64,000 bases of DNA from Xiphophorus maculatus (GCF_002775205.1 NC_036457.1:12562996-12626995); one strand, 5' to 3'; positions 1 through 15,000 are shown, numbered from the stretch's first letter. Numbers and translations: made by a program. Notes: generated by a model from the letters alone, not told the origin.

Positions 1-1479
1 TATTTTCCTGTCTGCTGGTACAGCCAAGTGAACTAGTTAATGCATCATTTTTCCACCACCCTCTGGAGACTAAGTAACCTCTGCACAGGAATTACTTTAA
101 TGAAGCATGAAGAATGATGTGCATCTGTTAATAGCACAGATTTTCCTCCTCAACCAAATTAGACAAGGTACGTGCTGCACAATGGAAAATTATTTGTTTC
201 CTAAAGCTAACTGACTGTATGAATGTTGAGGGCTTTTGTCCGTTTTTTCTGTGGGGTTATTTTTTGAGCAGTCACTAAAAACAAAAAGAAATCTTCTGCT
301 CTGAAATCTTCTGTTTCCCTCTGAGGGCTTTGTGTTTGGCCAACAGCTCACATATGAGAGCTAGTGTAGCTTGAACACCAAATGTCCTCTGGCCTTTTGT
401 GCTTGAGAAATGATAACCACACAATGTGTCTACAACCACACTGAGAAAAGCTCTATTCTTCAAAGTCTGCCAGAAGAAACAGAGAAACTTGAACTCTCAG
501 GTAAAACCTGCACAGCTTCCATCTGTGCCTTGTGTGGCTATATGAAAAGGAGCTTTTATTTAATAAATTATAATAAATACTCCTCAGGAGGATTTTGTCT
601 GAAGTTCAAAGCTATCCAAGATTAAATTGAGAACTACAATGACTTTTCTTCAACAGCAAATCAAACTGGAGTCCTCAGAAAAGGCCAGTGCCATTTTGTC
701 TCCTGTTTTCAGCACTAACTTTATCTGGGTTCAAAAAATGCGAAGTTTATATACTTTTAAATGTTGCTATATGCTCCAAGCAATGGTAAGGATTTTCCTA
801 ATCCATCAGCTCTAATTTAAGTACATAGAGCACACCTGCAGGGCTTTCCATATTGCTTTAAATTATGTTCTTCAGATACATTGGTTTTCTGAGGATTTTA
901 ACATTGTTTAACTTTAGAAAAATCACTCACTGGCTGCATAAAATAAGTGTGGCTTAGGAGAAAATGCTCGTAATGTGGCCATGCAGCATGGTGATGGTTT
1001 AAAGAAAATACAGAAAAGTGTGATTTGACTACTTAGCATGACATGTTTTGCATCTTTAGACTGACTGTCCAGCTCTCCTGCTTGGAAGACAAATCTCTTC
1101 ATTTTACTTCTTTAGTGTAAACACCAGCAGCATGAAATATTTTTTCATCGGTTTATAAATCTCATCCTTCCAAAGTTTTCATCTTGAGTAAGGAAGGGAA
1201 TATTCGACTGAAGGAAGGATGTGCTTTTGATTAGTGGTATCATTTAAAGGTGAGCGCAGCAAGAGTGGAGGCAGATATGTAATATTTATTACAACATTGG
1301 ATGTGTTCCATAAAGCATGTGGTGATCTGAAAGCTACATGAAGATAAACATCGTAAATCAGTTTTACATGTCTGTTGCATTTCTGTTTTTTCTTTTTATT
1401 CCTTCATATTTCAAAAAGATTAGTGGGATTCACTGTATTTACACAGATAGCCTTGTTTTTAAAAAAAAACATAATTTAA

Positions 1480-1670
1480 GGGAAGGCAATTTTATTTGTA
1501 TAGCACATTTTCAATAACAAGGCAATTCTTAGTGCTTTATATACATGATTAAAAGGAAAATAAACTGAAAACAACATTACATTGCAGTGGGAAAGTAAGA
1601 TGCAAACTCTGACATATGTTGGGCTATCATGACCATCTAGTGTTTTTCTGCTGTCTCTATGAAGGCGCTT
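1480..1670. repeat. Teleost interspersed repeat (TTTATTTGTATAGCAC family)
   Basis: The sequence ggcaattttatttgtatagcacattttcaataacaaggcaattcttagtgctttata is the characteristic head of a very common fish repeat. A related copy lies at about 15875. Confidence 0.6.
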
Positions 1671-2251
1671 CTGAAATAAATGCATTACAGAACAATTTCA
1701 ACACACACTGATGACGGGAAAACCCGTCATATAAATAAACTGACACTGTCCAACATGAAGTATGGTCAGACAAAACATTTTCTGTAAACAGGAAGTGAAA
1801 CAGGAACAAAATATATTTTATCGGTCCTGCAACTGCCTCAAAGGAAGAAAATCCGAGCTGCCATGCATCAATGTCCTCCGGCTTTATTTCATTCTGTCAT
1901 GTAGGTTAAAATAATAAAGAGAGGACGTCTTCATAGTGTATTTTCCTTTCCTAAGCCTACCAACCTAAACCGCCATATGAGGCTACATGGAGTATAAGCT
2001 CTGTAACACAATTTAGGTGACCATCTTCTGTGACTAATTAGCTTTTCTCATGGTACATGAGATGATAAAGATGATAAATTTGCTTAGCACTGCCAGTTTG
2101 AAGGAGACTGAGAAAGGTCAAATGTACAGATGAGTTTATATATTAATAAAGAACACACATGCCTTTAAATTTAGATCATTGAGATGCTATTTAAAAGTAA
2201 TAAAAGAAGAGAATCTTTAAAGACTTTTGTTTCTAAAATGCTTGTCCTACC

Positions 2252-2252
<1 letters not shown>

Positions 2253-2341
<89 letters not shown>
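2253..2341. repeat. (TAGT)n microsatellite
   Basis: About 22 perfect TAGT units, followed by a ttttttgtttgtttg tract. Confidence 0.95.
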
Positions 2342-2342
<1 letters not shown>

Positions 2343-2396
2343 TTTGTTTGTTTGTTATTTTGGAACTGTTCAAATCCACAGAAGACAAAACTGTAA

Positions 2397-2620
2397 ATGT
2401 AGTTCCTTACAAAAGTACTCACACTCCTCAAAAATTTTTTTCACATTTTGTCTCATTGCATCCACAAACTATTAGATTTTATTTAGATTCATCATGCTAG
2501 ACCAACACAAAATGGAAAATAGCTGGAAGTACAAGAAATCGACGATACATAATTTTCAAACATTTTAACAACTAAGCATCTGCAAACTGGGATGTTTAAT
2601 TCAATCCTTTGAATCAATCA
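2397..2620. mobile_element. Tc1-like terminal fragment
   Basis: The string ccttacaaaagtactcacactcctcaaaaa...cacattttgtctcattgca.ccacaaac...attttatttagattcatcatgctagaccaacacaaaatgg matches the terminal segment of the same Tc1 family as the copy at 26280, strongly diverged. Confidence 0.6.
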
Positions 2621-4989
2621 TTGGTGTGCGGTAATTGTTTAACACATACAGCATCTTGCATAGACACTAAATATCTTTGGCTTTATCTTTATAGAGTACC
2701 TTGTTTCACATGTTCATCGTTTCCCTTGATTTCTTGGGGCAAATGACAACTGCTTATTGCTGCAAATAAGAATAACTAGAAGTTAATTTTTGCAGTGGAT
2801 ATTTTTGGGCAGGTTGTGTTGCTCTGAATGAGGGCTAGTTATCTGTTTTTATCGCTTGACATTTGCAAAAAGAGAAATGGTGCATTAGCTCTCTCACATT
2901 ATTTATCCTGATTACAATCAATAGTGGAAAGGTGTTAGAGTGAATTATCTTCAAAGACAACTAAAGCAGCCTCATTAACTAGTAAGAGCGATGTCTCTGA
3001 CATCAGAAGGTTTCTGCTGATCTTTAAGGAGAGATAAAGCATTTATTATCCCCTGGAGAAATTAACTCATGTCAAAATTCCTCTCACAGTGTTACCAAAC
3101 CAGCCTATTCTTGCAATATTTCTGCTTTATTTCACAATACAGCATCATAAATTATTCTCTGTCCTCTTTTTGAAATATTCAGGGACTGCTTGTGTGGACA
3201 GAGTAAAGCCGAACTCAAGTAAGTTAACTGTAATTACCTCGTCTCCATTTTACAGCAGCTTGTATTGTTGCTGTGTTAAATCTGCACAGAATCTACCCAT
3301 CCAATCACCCACATACCTATCAATAAAATCTGATTGGTATTTTTTTGTGTTTCATGTCTTTTGTCAGTAAAATTATAGTTATGTTTTGGGGATTTTGTGC
3401 GTAGGGGTGTGTTTGGTTTTATGTGGGTTCCAGAAGGAGGAGCTTGCCAAGAATGCAATTCAAACCCCTCATCAATTTCACAACATTTTAGGTGACCCCT
3501 CTGTTGTCAAGCTTGGAGCATGTACAGAGAGAAAATGAGTCAAAATTGCAGTGTTTCCTGTAACAGAATCATCTGTCAGTTGACTCCATAGATTTTTATT
3601 TGGATTAAGATACAGAGACTAGGGATGTGAGTTTCACGAACAATCTGATTTCTGTTGGCCTGGGTTTTGAACCAGGAATTCCCCCACGGCATCACAGATG
3701 CTGCAGAGAAGGTTCATTTTAGCTTAATCTGACCAGAGCTAAAGCACAAGTGTGATGGTAGCGCACGCAGAAAAGGCTTTTTCCAGATACGTTTTGAGAT
3801 GTGGTGATCCTAAAACAACGCTACTGCAGTTCTTCAATAGCGTAAAGGGTCATGTCGTTTATCTTATTTTCTTGCCAAATAAATTAAAATATTCTCAAAC
3901 TTTTTTTTTGTTTTAAGACAAAAAAATGTGTTCCTGGAGCAGATTTTGTTGACAACCTCTTCTGTGCTTAATTGCTCTAAAATCTTGGAGATGACTTAAT
4001 GTTTGTGTCTGAAGTGTGTGATGATAATTGTAGAATTTATGAGCTAGAACACTTTTTTTTTTCTTGGTACTCTACGTCACACTTGGCATTTCAACTAAGA
4101 GCAGGACGATGCATTATACAGAGTTAATTGACCACATTCTTAATCATTTTCCACGCTGAGTCATGTTGCCATCACACGTATTTTGTTTTTTACACCATAG
4201 CCATAACAAAGTACTTGAAACTAAACTCCCATTAGGGGTTTGGTCAATTGCAGATCACTGCAAAAGAAGATCACCCTGCTCAGGACTACAATACCACCAG
4301 AGTTGTTATAGTTTGATAATGATTAGGATCTTTTGCTAGGAATAGCAATTAATTCATGAAGTATTTATAGGGGGTTTCTCTTTTTGCTATTTTTCTACAC
4401 AAATTTAATAAAATTCAGTTGGTCATTTTTCTTTATTCTTGTTAATGAAGAAATGAAGCTTCAGAAGTGATAACGATAGCCTATTTTGAATACCTACTAT
4501 TTTTATTTTATGTGCCTATGCAATCCTATTTGAAGTTATCTGAACATGCTGTGTGCCTGATTCAAGTCCTTTTCAGTTTCTGGAATAAGAAAATCTCTTT
4601 CTATGGGAACTGAATAGACAAGAGGCCAGTCATTTCACAGGCCCAGATTCAGAAAGTAATGAAGCTAGTATCTGAACTGACGAGAGTCAGCGTTAATGTC
4701 CACATAGTTCTTTTGTGACAGACCTTCCTTCTTTTTTAAGTCTTATCTGGTTCCCTCTTAACATACGGATGCTGAACATGCTCGCCATACTGATTCCAGT
4801 GCTCAATGATCCACTGCAGCTGGAAATGTTCTTCAGTCAACGTTCAGCTAACATATGCAGTAATATTTCTGAACATGCATTCATAAATAGGAGGAAACCA
4901 TCTTCAGTTACTTTTTAGATAAGAAAGTAATGTGATGAATGATGGGTGAGTAGAATCATGATTGGCTAATTTTTTAGTCAGTAGTTGGT

Positions 4990-5480
4990 TCATTTATAGA
5001 CTTGGTTTAAAAACATAAATATTTGACTATATTCGTATCGTGTTTTGTTGTGTAGCTGGACCCAAGGGCAGTCAAGAGATGAGACTAGTAGTGTCTCTAA
5101 ATTCACAAGAAGCCAAAAAACAGGGATGGGAGAAGAGAAAAAATAACCTGAAAACAGCAAAGCAACTGATGGAGTAAGAGAAACTGCCGATGAAGAACAG
5201 GCAAGGGTGAATGAAAGAATCTGGTGAGGAGGTGTGGAAACTAACAGGCTCTCAACCTCTGGGAGAGTTGATAAGTGGCATGAGAAATAGGTGTGACCAA
5301 TAAGAAAAATGCAGTGCAGCAGGAGCAGTACCTGTGGGAACTGAGAGAAGGTGATCAATAAGCACAGAGTGAGTTTAACAGGACACAACAGGAGCTTACT
5401 AAACCAAAATAGTAACACTAACAAGAATACAAACCAAATGCACAAGAGCAGAGCACAAGAAATTACTAAGAACGTTACAC
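4990..5480. repeat. Purine-rich interspersed repeat-like segment
   Basis: About 490 bases are strongly purine-rich on the plus strand (few T runs, many ggagaaga/aacagg words). They resemble a class of fish repeats containing gtgggaactgagagaaggtgatcaataagcacag. The skew creates a long open frame on the minus strand with no protein-like signature. Confidence 0.35.
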
Positions 5481-7231
5481 AAAGACATGAATCATGTATG
5501 GAACATCCTTAGTGACAATAATATAAAAAACATAACCTAATGCAAAAACATGTAAGAACCAAAAAAAAAAAAAAACCACAAACACCTGTAGATTATGACA
5601 ATATATGAGCAGAACTAGAAAGCCACTATAATAACATGACAATCCATGGTATCTATTATTACTACATTTTAAGTGGCTGTTTCTCTCTGCACATAAAACA
5701 TGTGTAAATATGGACTTCAGCTTATTAATATTATACACTATTAACAAAAACAAAAGACTGTATTTTGTTAGTAGTGTATAATAAATGTTTAACTCATGGA
5801 TAGGGATTTCTACCAAAGGTACCGTACTCCAGTAATTCTATGACACAAACATTACTCACCATAAAATGTTGTAAATAATTATCAATTATAATATGATGAT
5901 TGAAATATTAAATTTCAGATGGCTTAAAGAAAAAAAAAACTAAGGACAATATGAGGATAATACATCCCTTCAGCTGTAGTAATCCTGTTATTTTGTACTA
6001 ACTAACTTCAAGGATGGTAAATTGAAGTTAAGTATTAGCCTTTTGGTCCATAATCATAGTCCTGTCAATAATCATAAGACTGTCTGACACATGCCAGATG
6101 TCATTGTCCAATTATTTAAATCTAAACTATATTGTGTTTTTATGTGTATTTTAATATGCAATATAAGTAGTGAGAAATGGATAAGAAGAGTAGTTACATG
6201 AGAAAATCAATAAATAGATGTCAACGAAACATCAAGCACTGTACTTCACTGTAAAAACAAGTGAAGTAAAAAAAATATTTAAAAAAAACTAAATGAAAGT
6301 GACATAAACTGTTGAATTTAGATATATTTTTCAGTGTGTGTTTGACACATTTTTGGGTTGATCGTGCTGTGAGGTTTTCTTCGATTGGACTTCTTTAGAC
6401 AGACCCTGCCGGTTTTATGTCTGATTGGGATCAGATGGGTTGAAGGTGAGATCAGAGTCCTGGAGCCCTTTTTTGAGCTGTAGGATAGATTGACGTGCAG
6501 GAGGACACAGTTATTAGGAAAAGCCTAAGGTTGTTATCCAAGGATTTTTGTCCCCTCAATACATGAATGCAAGGATTGAGGACCACAATGCGAAATATTT
6601 TTGTCTCTACCGTAAGAGATCATTATGTGATTTTACCTCATACAAATTGTATTTACTAAAATATAAAATCTGTCTCACAAGAAAAAAACAAAGAAAATAA
6701 AGTTGCTTTTTTTGTTGTTTGTTTTTTTTGAGGTAAACCGATTCCAAGATTACTTCTAGATCTAATACAAAAAGTTGAAATGGAAAAAGTGTCCAAACTG
6801 TGACCAATCTTGGTAGCAGACAAAGCTCCAACACTTTCTGGGATAAACAAAGATCTCAGACAGGTGGAAGAAAAATGATATGTCACCCCGCTTTAGTCTC
6901 GTCTTTCTCTTTATGGCTCTTACAAGAGTGCTGCCTAATAACAGGATAAACTTTTACTTTAAATTTTCAGATTATACTGCTGATACTATACAATCTTATC
7001 TATGCTTAAGAAAAAATGAGGATTAAATATTATTTATTTATTTTGAGCATGCAACATGTGTTTTTGTCTCGTAAACTTTGCGCTTGTATTCTAGTCAGCA
7101 CAACAAGATAAGACACTGTTGCCCCCAAGTGGTCAGGAGAAATATTGTCCACAATGTTGACATACTGAAAAATCTAAGTTATTAAAATCAAGAATGATAT
7201 ATTTTTTTATTTTGTTTATTATTTTTGTTTC

Positions 7232-7390
7232 AGCTGCAAGTCTTTCCAGATATGCATGAACCAGCTTTGCACATTAAGAGACAGGATGTGTTTCCCATAG
7301 CTCAGATTAAGCCACAACAGTGTTTGAACATCGGTTTTCAAACCTTCCCACAAATTTTCAATTTAATTTAAGCCTGGATAATTCTAAAGT
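7232..7390. mobile_element. Tc1-like fragment
   Basis: The segment cagctgcaagtctttccagatatgcatgaaccagctttgcacat...cccacaaattttcaatttaatttaagcctgga is a diverged piece of the 5' part of the same Tc1-like family. Confidence 0.55.
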
Positions 7391-8073
7391 ATGAATATTA
7401 TTTTATATTGCCACATTCCTAAGATAGTAGATTATATAATATACCATTCTCATCTCATGTTTTATTTGTACTTTCTATATTGTCTCTGTTCCAAAAGAAT
7501 CTATGCAAATAAAAAAAAATCATCTGAAAGGTAATAATCTAAAATGTACATAAATTGTGATTTCTGTGCAGTTAATTCTATCATCTTTGTAAATTAATTA
7601 TAATGATCCTTTCTTGGTGCTTCCACAAACAAAACAAATATTTTGAAATATCCCCAGAGTATAAAGATTATTTGAAGAACTTTAATAGTTTAGACTTTTC
7701 TTTTCCACGCAGTGGCAAAATAAAATACTGGATTAATTTCGATATCAGTTTTACCAACTCACTCATTGTCTTGCAGAGCTTGCAGCACTCTCAAATTTCT
7801 GTTCACACTGTACTCAACATGTCCTCATGGTGTCCCCTCATCTGATGCTCTCTTAAATACTGCCGAGTCATGTCCAGCCTAAAATGCAACGTGCAGGCGA
7901 GATGTTACATCACTGGACTAAAAACAGAGGTCAGAGGATGAAGGTGCACTTCATCTTCTAGTTTCATGGTGTTATTTTTCGTTCTAGTTAAATATACTTG
8001 AATTGTCATCCGGTTTGGTTTCACAATATCAATTGGAGTAGATCTGACTTCAAGCATATTTATCAATCTATAA

Positions 8074-8106
8074 AGTCTGCCTAAATGCTGAGCATTTAGG
8101 CAGACT
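8074..8106. repeat. Perfect palindrome, 16-bp arms, 1-nt centre
   Basis: AGTCTGCCTAAATGCT, a single G, and the exact complement. Confidence 0.9.
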
Positions 8107-8990
8107 AAAAAAAATCAATTTAAATGAAGCCTATCATTTCTGATTTTAAAACAAGCGTTTGGCTAAATTGTGCCCTGGTCTTGTTACACAAAACATGTAA
8201 TTTCAGTGCAACTTTATGTCGGACGTTACACTAGGGTATTACTTGGGTACTGTCTTCATCTTTTAGCATTTATGTATACTTTTGAATTGGTCAAATACAA
8301 ATAAATGACAACTTGTACACCAAATTCTTGTTTTTCCTTTGAATGTCATTGTCAAGATGACATTCGTGCTCATAATAAGTGTCTGTTAATTTCTTGACCA
8401 GAGCCAACAGTCAACATCAGGTTCAGACTATTGGTTTCACCTCCACTATTAAGATCAAATGAACCTTAAGCGAGTAGTCACTGACATTGAACTGTGTGTG
8501 AAACTCGATTTTGTCAGCAGGTGTACACTGTTCTGTTCGGTGAGAAGGAGAGAGACATGAATCAGCAGTCGCAGCTGCCAAGATGACTGACAAAGTCACT
8601 TTACTAATGGGGCAATAGCAGCTGAAGCTTGGCACTCGTGTCAAATCAGATTAATGTGTTCAGATATCTGGGGAGGGAATCAGTTCAACCTGGAGGCAAG
8701 ATGTAACAGTTCAAGATCACAACTGCAGTGATGGGAATAGGTAAAAAATATGTTCTCTTAATACTGTCGCTGTCCTGAAGCGAACGCTTGACCGGACAGT
8801 CGCTCATCCTGTCAACATGGCGTCCAGCAGCATTAGGAAATCCAAATCCGCTGACAAGTCTGAGCTGTTTTGGCAGTTTGAAAAAGACTCTGCATAGTAC
8901 CTAGAGCTGTGTTGAATGTTTTTGTCTATTGCTTTCTGTTGTAACTCCATCATTTTATCAATATTACAGAATTTCTCCCCTCCAGCTGGA

Positions 8991-9090
<100 letters not shown>

Positions 9091-11859
9091 TTACCTCTGC
9101 GGTTGATTTCAGCAGTTATGAAATATTGCGCAGTCAGAGGCACGAGAGCAGTGGACCTGTTGGCAGCTTAAATCATCCCTGACAGCTTCCTGATTACAGA
9201 GTGCATCAGCTCAGGCATAGATATCCCTGACAAACACATCTCTGCCTCTTACCTCTTCACCCCAGAATCCCTTTTGGAACCAAAATGTTCAAGTTCAAAG
9301 TAAATGGCTGGAAAGGGACTGGTTTGGGAATTTCTTTTATTTCATAAATTGATGGGAAAGGATCGTTTAGAGCACTGAACCTTCAGGTGAGGCCTGTGAC
9401 AAATAAGCGCAATATAACAACAAACTACAAGCAATTTTCAGAATTCAGTCCAATTGTCCACACTTATCTTGTCTGTTTGAGTTTAGAGAAGCATTTTTCA
9501 GATTACAAGTCGTGGATATTCCCCGGTTTCATTACAGTGAGTCAGCAGTGTATGAAACAATCCCATCTGCTGTAACGCCTGCTCCTTCTTATTGTCATGC
9601 ACAATTCAGCCCCACTAATGTGGATTCACTTTGGTGCATATTGGTTTTCTGTGAGACTGTGAGCTGCTGGTGAGAAGCTGCACGTGAGGAAAGAAGGAAG
9701 AACAAGCTTAGACACTTTTGAGACTCACTTTGATTGGATTATGTATCTATAGTTCATATCTGAGAATTTATTGGAGAACGCAGCAGCCCAAGATGATTTG
9801 ACACACATGAACAGTCTCATGTGTCAGCAATTAGTCAGAACTGTAACCTGGCGACACCATTCATGGTTTAATTAGGAGCACTGGACCATGAAAAAGCTTA
9901 GAGCTGGAGCTTCTTTATTGTGCTTACGTTATGAAAAGTGTTCTATCAGTTGGTAACACAGAAATGTCAAGGGTTCAATTAAGCTTTCATTGTGCCTCTC
10001 AGCTTTTATTAAACCATACTGGATACTCTGATGATTTTACTCAGTAGTCCTCATTTCTGGAATGGAATACATAATTGCATCTTTAGAGAACTATAAAACT
10101 CCAATGGATCAAAATTAGGTGTTTGATTGATCCCACTGATGTTGTAAGTCTCATTGCCTCCCAACCCGCATTAACCGTTCCTCAAAGACGAAAACATCAT
10201 TTTAATCATAACACATCTGTCGCTATCCTAGAGATGTTGACTCGTACTTTGATGTTTTCTTCCCCTCTCCTTCCTTTGCCCTTCCTGTGGACTAATCTCC
10301 TGCCATTCATAAGATCATCAAATCCCAGCGTTAAAAGCAACCAGTAGGACTCCAAACCAGTGCCAGACTGACTGCCAGTGGTTGAGGTAATCTAGCTCCA
10401 TTTTAGTAAACTCTATTTATTTTACTCCATACTCAGTGTGATTTCTGTGATGAATGAATGATTCAACAAAAAACATGAATTCACTATTACATTTTAAAGA
10501 ACCAATTGCCTCCAACTTGAAGATACTCAAACAAATATGAACAAATGACTCTAATTTAGGTCTTTGGTTGATTCTATTGACTTTTTAAGTGCTTTACCAC
10601 ATCCCCAAGTGACCCTGCATAACCTGTTCCTTAAAGAGTACCGAGTGAATAATTAGTCATATTATCTCTCTGGCTCATTGATGACTGTGGTCACTGGTGG
10701 GGCACTTTTCAAACAATGGTAAAAATCTCTCTGTTGATATGCTGGTTGACTATAACAGAAACAGTGACAGGGGAGATTGTGATGAGCAAATTCATTAGTT
10801 TGACAAGCTGCAGATGTAAATACTTTTGGAAGGCACTGTATGTAATACAAAACCTTTCATAAGTTTAGTACGTAATTGAGTCAATGTTTTAATTTTAATA
10901 ATCTGAAGTATAAATTGACAAGCTAGAATTTGAAATGATCCCATTTACTGCAGAAATGTATGTTTCTCTGTTGGTATCTAGCACATTTAATCATTCTTTT
11001 GTTATAACATATGCCATAACTAAAGATGAGTTTACTAAAGAGCAGCTGTGAATATTCATATAAATACCCGTTGATTTTAATATTATATGGCCTTTAAACT
11101 GACATTTCATAGTAAAATAAAGTACAGGCTTTGTTGTGACATTTTGCAAGTATTACAGCTCCCTAGAGGAGGAACCTCCACTTATTTTTTCTTTGATTAA
11201 ATGCAAGGGTTCAGCATGAGAAGACCTCCAATCTTTGTACACGTTGTCCAAGCTTCAGCACCTCATTTTCATTGCATTCATAACCTTCCAATACCATTGA
11301 TGTTTTCTCTAATGAATCTAAACTTGCCATTTACTTACCACTGAAAGGTCAGTGATGTGTCAGCAATCTTCTGATTGAGCTCAAACTTTGAGAGTTGGAA
11401 GACAAAGGGTTGCCGATTTAAATTTAAGATGATTCATACTACAGTACTGGTCTTTTATTTATGGGACATTGCTGTTGCTCTGATACTCCTGTATATTACT
11501 AAATTGTTTGCAGCGTCCTCCAGACCTTAATGGTTAAGGAGGTAATTCAATTATATAAGTGACGTGTTGGTCTGGAGGACTAAGATTGCCCACACTTGTG
11601 TTAGAGAATTCAAAAGACTTGAAACTAGTGCAAAGGTTCACAGGACAACCACCTTAAGCATACAGCCAGAGCGATGACTAAATGATTTCCAACGCAGATT
11701 AGTTCAGTCATTTTGCTCAGATTCACAACAAATGTCATCTCAAGGCTCCTTCAAGAAACCAGGTCTAATTCCCTTCCCAGTTGTACAGATATACAGTTAC
11801 TTTTCTGACTATATCACAGTTCATACAAATACAATCTAATCATATAGGCAGATTAAATT

Positions 11860-12095
11860 TGATGGCACAGTCTGGTCCTTAATACAATACATGACATTCT
11901 AATTCAATTTTTGATGCCAATTGGTCGAAAGATGTCTATGGGCAGAAGCCTACATGATTAAATTGGGTCGTTGACTTTGTAGCAGTCCCTCCTCCTGATC
12001 AAGCATTTCTTGAGGGTAGAAAAAAATAATTCCTCTTTAACAGGAACCAACCTCCAGCAGAAGGTGGCTCATTGTCAGCAGCCACCTGTTGTTAC
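11860..12095. repeat. Teleost interspersed repeat with 'caacctccagcagaa' block
   Basis: The sequence gactttgtagcagtccctcctcctgatcaagca...aattcctctttaacaggaaccaacctccagcagaaggtggctca..cagcagccacctg is a diverged copy of a repeat common in percomorph genomes. Confidence 0.5.
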
Positions 12096-15000
12096 AGATC
12101 AGTTTCATGACTCAGAAACCAAACATAGAAAGACGTTTTCTTCCTCTTGACCTGCAAAGTTAATATGTCAAGAGATGATTAACAAAGTATTGACACTTTG
12201 TCATCTACAAAAAAAAATCTCAATATAGTATCATGAAACATCTGTACTAAAATTCTTTAAAGGTTCAAAGATTTTCTTTTTGCAATGTTTTGTAAGTAGA
12301 ATGTAGGGGTAAGCTGATTGGTGGTGTTAAATGGGACAATTAATGGAATGGAGGGAGATGGATACAGATGATTTCTGTGACAACAGTATTAAAGTGTTTA
12401 AATCATACTGGAAAAATATGCTATTTATTTTTCTGAAATACTCCCAGGCTTTGCTATGCTTTTAGGCCAAAAACTCTTTTGTTGCAGCTCTCAAAGAGTT
12501 GTGGTTGCATGGGTTTTACTCATTTCCCCAAGATAATTTCCCTAAAACTTTGAGTATCCCTCAAGAAATCCCATAAATACTAAAGCCCCTCTCTTTTCCC
12601 TTATAAGCCACTGCCCACCATAGGGCTTTCTGGGATACTATTTGCCTTTGATAGGATTAGAGTTGTGTGTTTCACCAGATAAAACGAATGGAGTGCATAA
12701 AGTGCAAAGGCTGCGTTTACAGGCAAGTCTTCACCAGAATATAAAAGCTGGAAATATCAATTGAAGCCAGAGAAGTGAGGAAAGATCGATTTTTAGCTTG
12801 TCTCCTGATGATGTAAATGAGAGAGAGGGAGAAATTACATAAATCAGTCACGCAGAATGATTTTGTTATGGTGTCAATATTAATCACTTTTCAGTCAGTT
12901 TTTTCCACAACGCTAATATTCCAAGACAATCTGGACACTTAATGTAATTAAATGAGATGAAAGGCTATTTCATTACGATATGATGAAATATGTGGATTTA
13001 TACACTCTCGAATTAACGCTCTTTAATAGGATGGGAGATTTACTCAAGGATGCTGTGGTTTGCAGTTTCTCTCCCCTGCTTCCATTAGGACCTTGTCCAG
13101 ATGTGCCTGCAGGCTGACATGTTGATTATTCAAACTAGACATTAAAGTTTGTTCTAAGTAATCAAGAAGTTCTCAGTCTGCAGGAAATAAGACTAAAGGA
13201 ATTAAAACTTTAAAATATTCCTGTCCTTCTTGTCCTTGATCTGCTCTACTTGTCGCACGATTGATAAACTTATCTCATTACTACGCTGACAAAGTAAACA
13301 CAGATTTTGGAACCTCACTTGCTTTACTTAGGGCAGCTCTCTACTCCTGTAGAGCTCTTTACACTAATGAAAATATGTCACGTTGGCCCGGACCAAGATG
13401 GATTGAAAGAAAGCAGCCTTCGAGGAGATCTCTGGCACGCCTTTGCTTGAGAGAAGAGATTACATACTGCCAGTCTAATGAGAGGAGGCACGTCGCTGCC
13501 AGAAAAAGATCCAGAGATGTGATGGATGCCACTGGAACGCAAGCTCCAGGCAGCGCTCTATCTGGATAAGCTGTTTGTTGTGGCTACGATCAACAATTTG
13601 CTGATGGAATTGTGACAACTGGAGACAGTATCTCAGTGTGACTCCCAGTCTTTTTAATAACTTCAAACCGGAACAAATCAAGGTATTGGAGGAAAATTGT
13701 GTAACAGGGTGGAGGTACTTTCAATTGTCAGCCTGATGGCGCAGCACGTGACTGAACTCAGCATTTTCCTTTCTAAGTCCTTGTCATTCTATTAAATTTC
13801 CCACCACTGTAACTCGGTGCCTGTCTCCCAGAGAAAGTTTGGATTTGGCTGCTGACTACGGCACATTAGCTCAGATGGTCCTCCGCCTGACAGGATTTGC
13901 CAGAAATGAGTTCCTCTACTCTCGCAAAAACTTTTCAAATCAATAGTGAGTGCATATTATCTGCTGTCAGCCTTGAACATCCGTTAAAAATGAAGACGTT
14001 TTGCAGACCCACACTGCATATAAATTTGCCCTAACCAACAGTACAGGAAGGCTTTGAAAGCTGTATAGTTACTGTAGATTCAACATCTTACAGTGTTTCA
14101 TAAAACTCTTGGTTTTACAAATAAATGAATTGCAGTGCAAACAAAAAATAATGGATAGTTTTACTTTAGTTAGCCTTATCTTGTGTTAGAAAGTCTGATT
14201 TTGAGTGAGCAAATATGTTTAAAATCCTCTGTATGAAGACAGATGAGTAAATGTAATGGGATACAGATTCGCTGACAGGGGGTCACATCCGGGTCCATTG
14301 TCCCAACTAGACCCTCATGCTAACAAATTTTAAAAAATATAAGCCTAATATTTAGTTTATATAAAACCTCTCCTATATATTTTTTTAAATAGTCACTGCA
14401 ATAGTCAGGATTAACCCCACCCTCCCACTGTATCCCAAACAGAAAAGAGTTTGGTCACCAACACGACTTCTGATCTTTGAGTTCATTAATTCGCTCTGGT
14501 AGAATTTAAAATAAAAGAGACACAAATATGCAGTTTTCACCTACGCCTTAAGCTGCAGTTACAGCTTCTACAGTTGGACCTCTCTCATCTTTTCAATATT
14601 AAGGCTGATGAACTCTGACCCTACATGGCCCAGAATCATAAAAATAATGCTGTGACATCCATTAGAAAGTAATTTTCATTGTAATTCTGTGGTATCATGT
14701 GTGTATAGCTGAACCATGATAAACCATGATTCACCCCTGTGACACATATAGCAATTTTCCACATTAATCGCCAAGGTAATGAGAAGACAGGCCTATTGAC
14801 CAGCAGTCCAATAAGACATGAGGGCAGAACATACAAATCAAAGCTGTCCTGCCTCATATTGACTGGGCTGTCCACAGGAAAATAAATTCATTTGCCAGGT
14901 GACCAGAGAATGAGGTGTGGGAGTAGATCAGGAAGTCACATATTCTGCTTAGTGCCCCAAGTTAGATGAAGAGTAAATGTGTTTACAAAGAAGTTTGCAA

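Noticed and set aside
4990-5445. A 151-residue hydrophobic frame on the minus strand
   Set aside because: It arises from strong purine skew of a repeat-like segment. It has no recognisable domain, no splice context, and a composition explained by the skew.
13261-13569. A 102-residue plus frame in the left flank
   Set aside because: No domain, no splice or promoter support. The sequence is better seen as a possible non-coding element.
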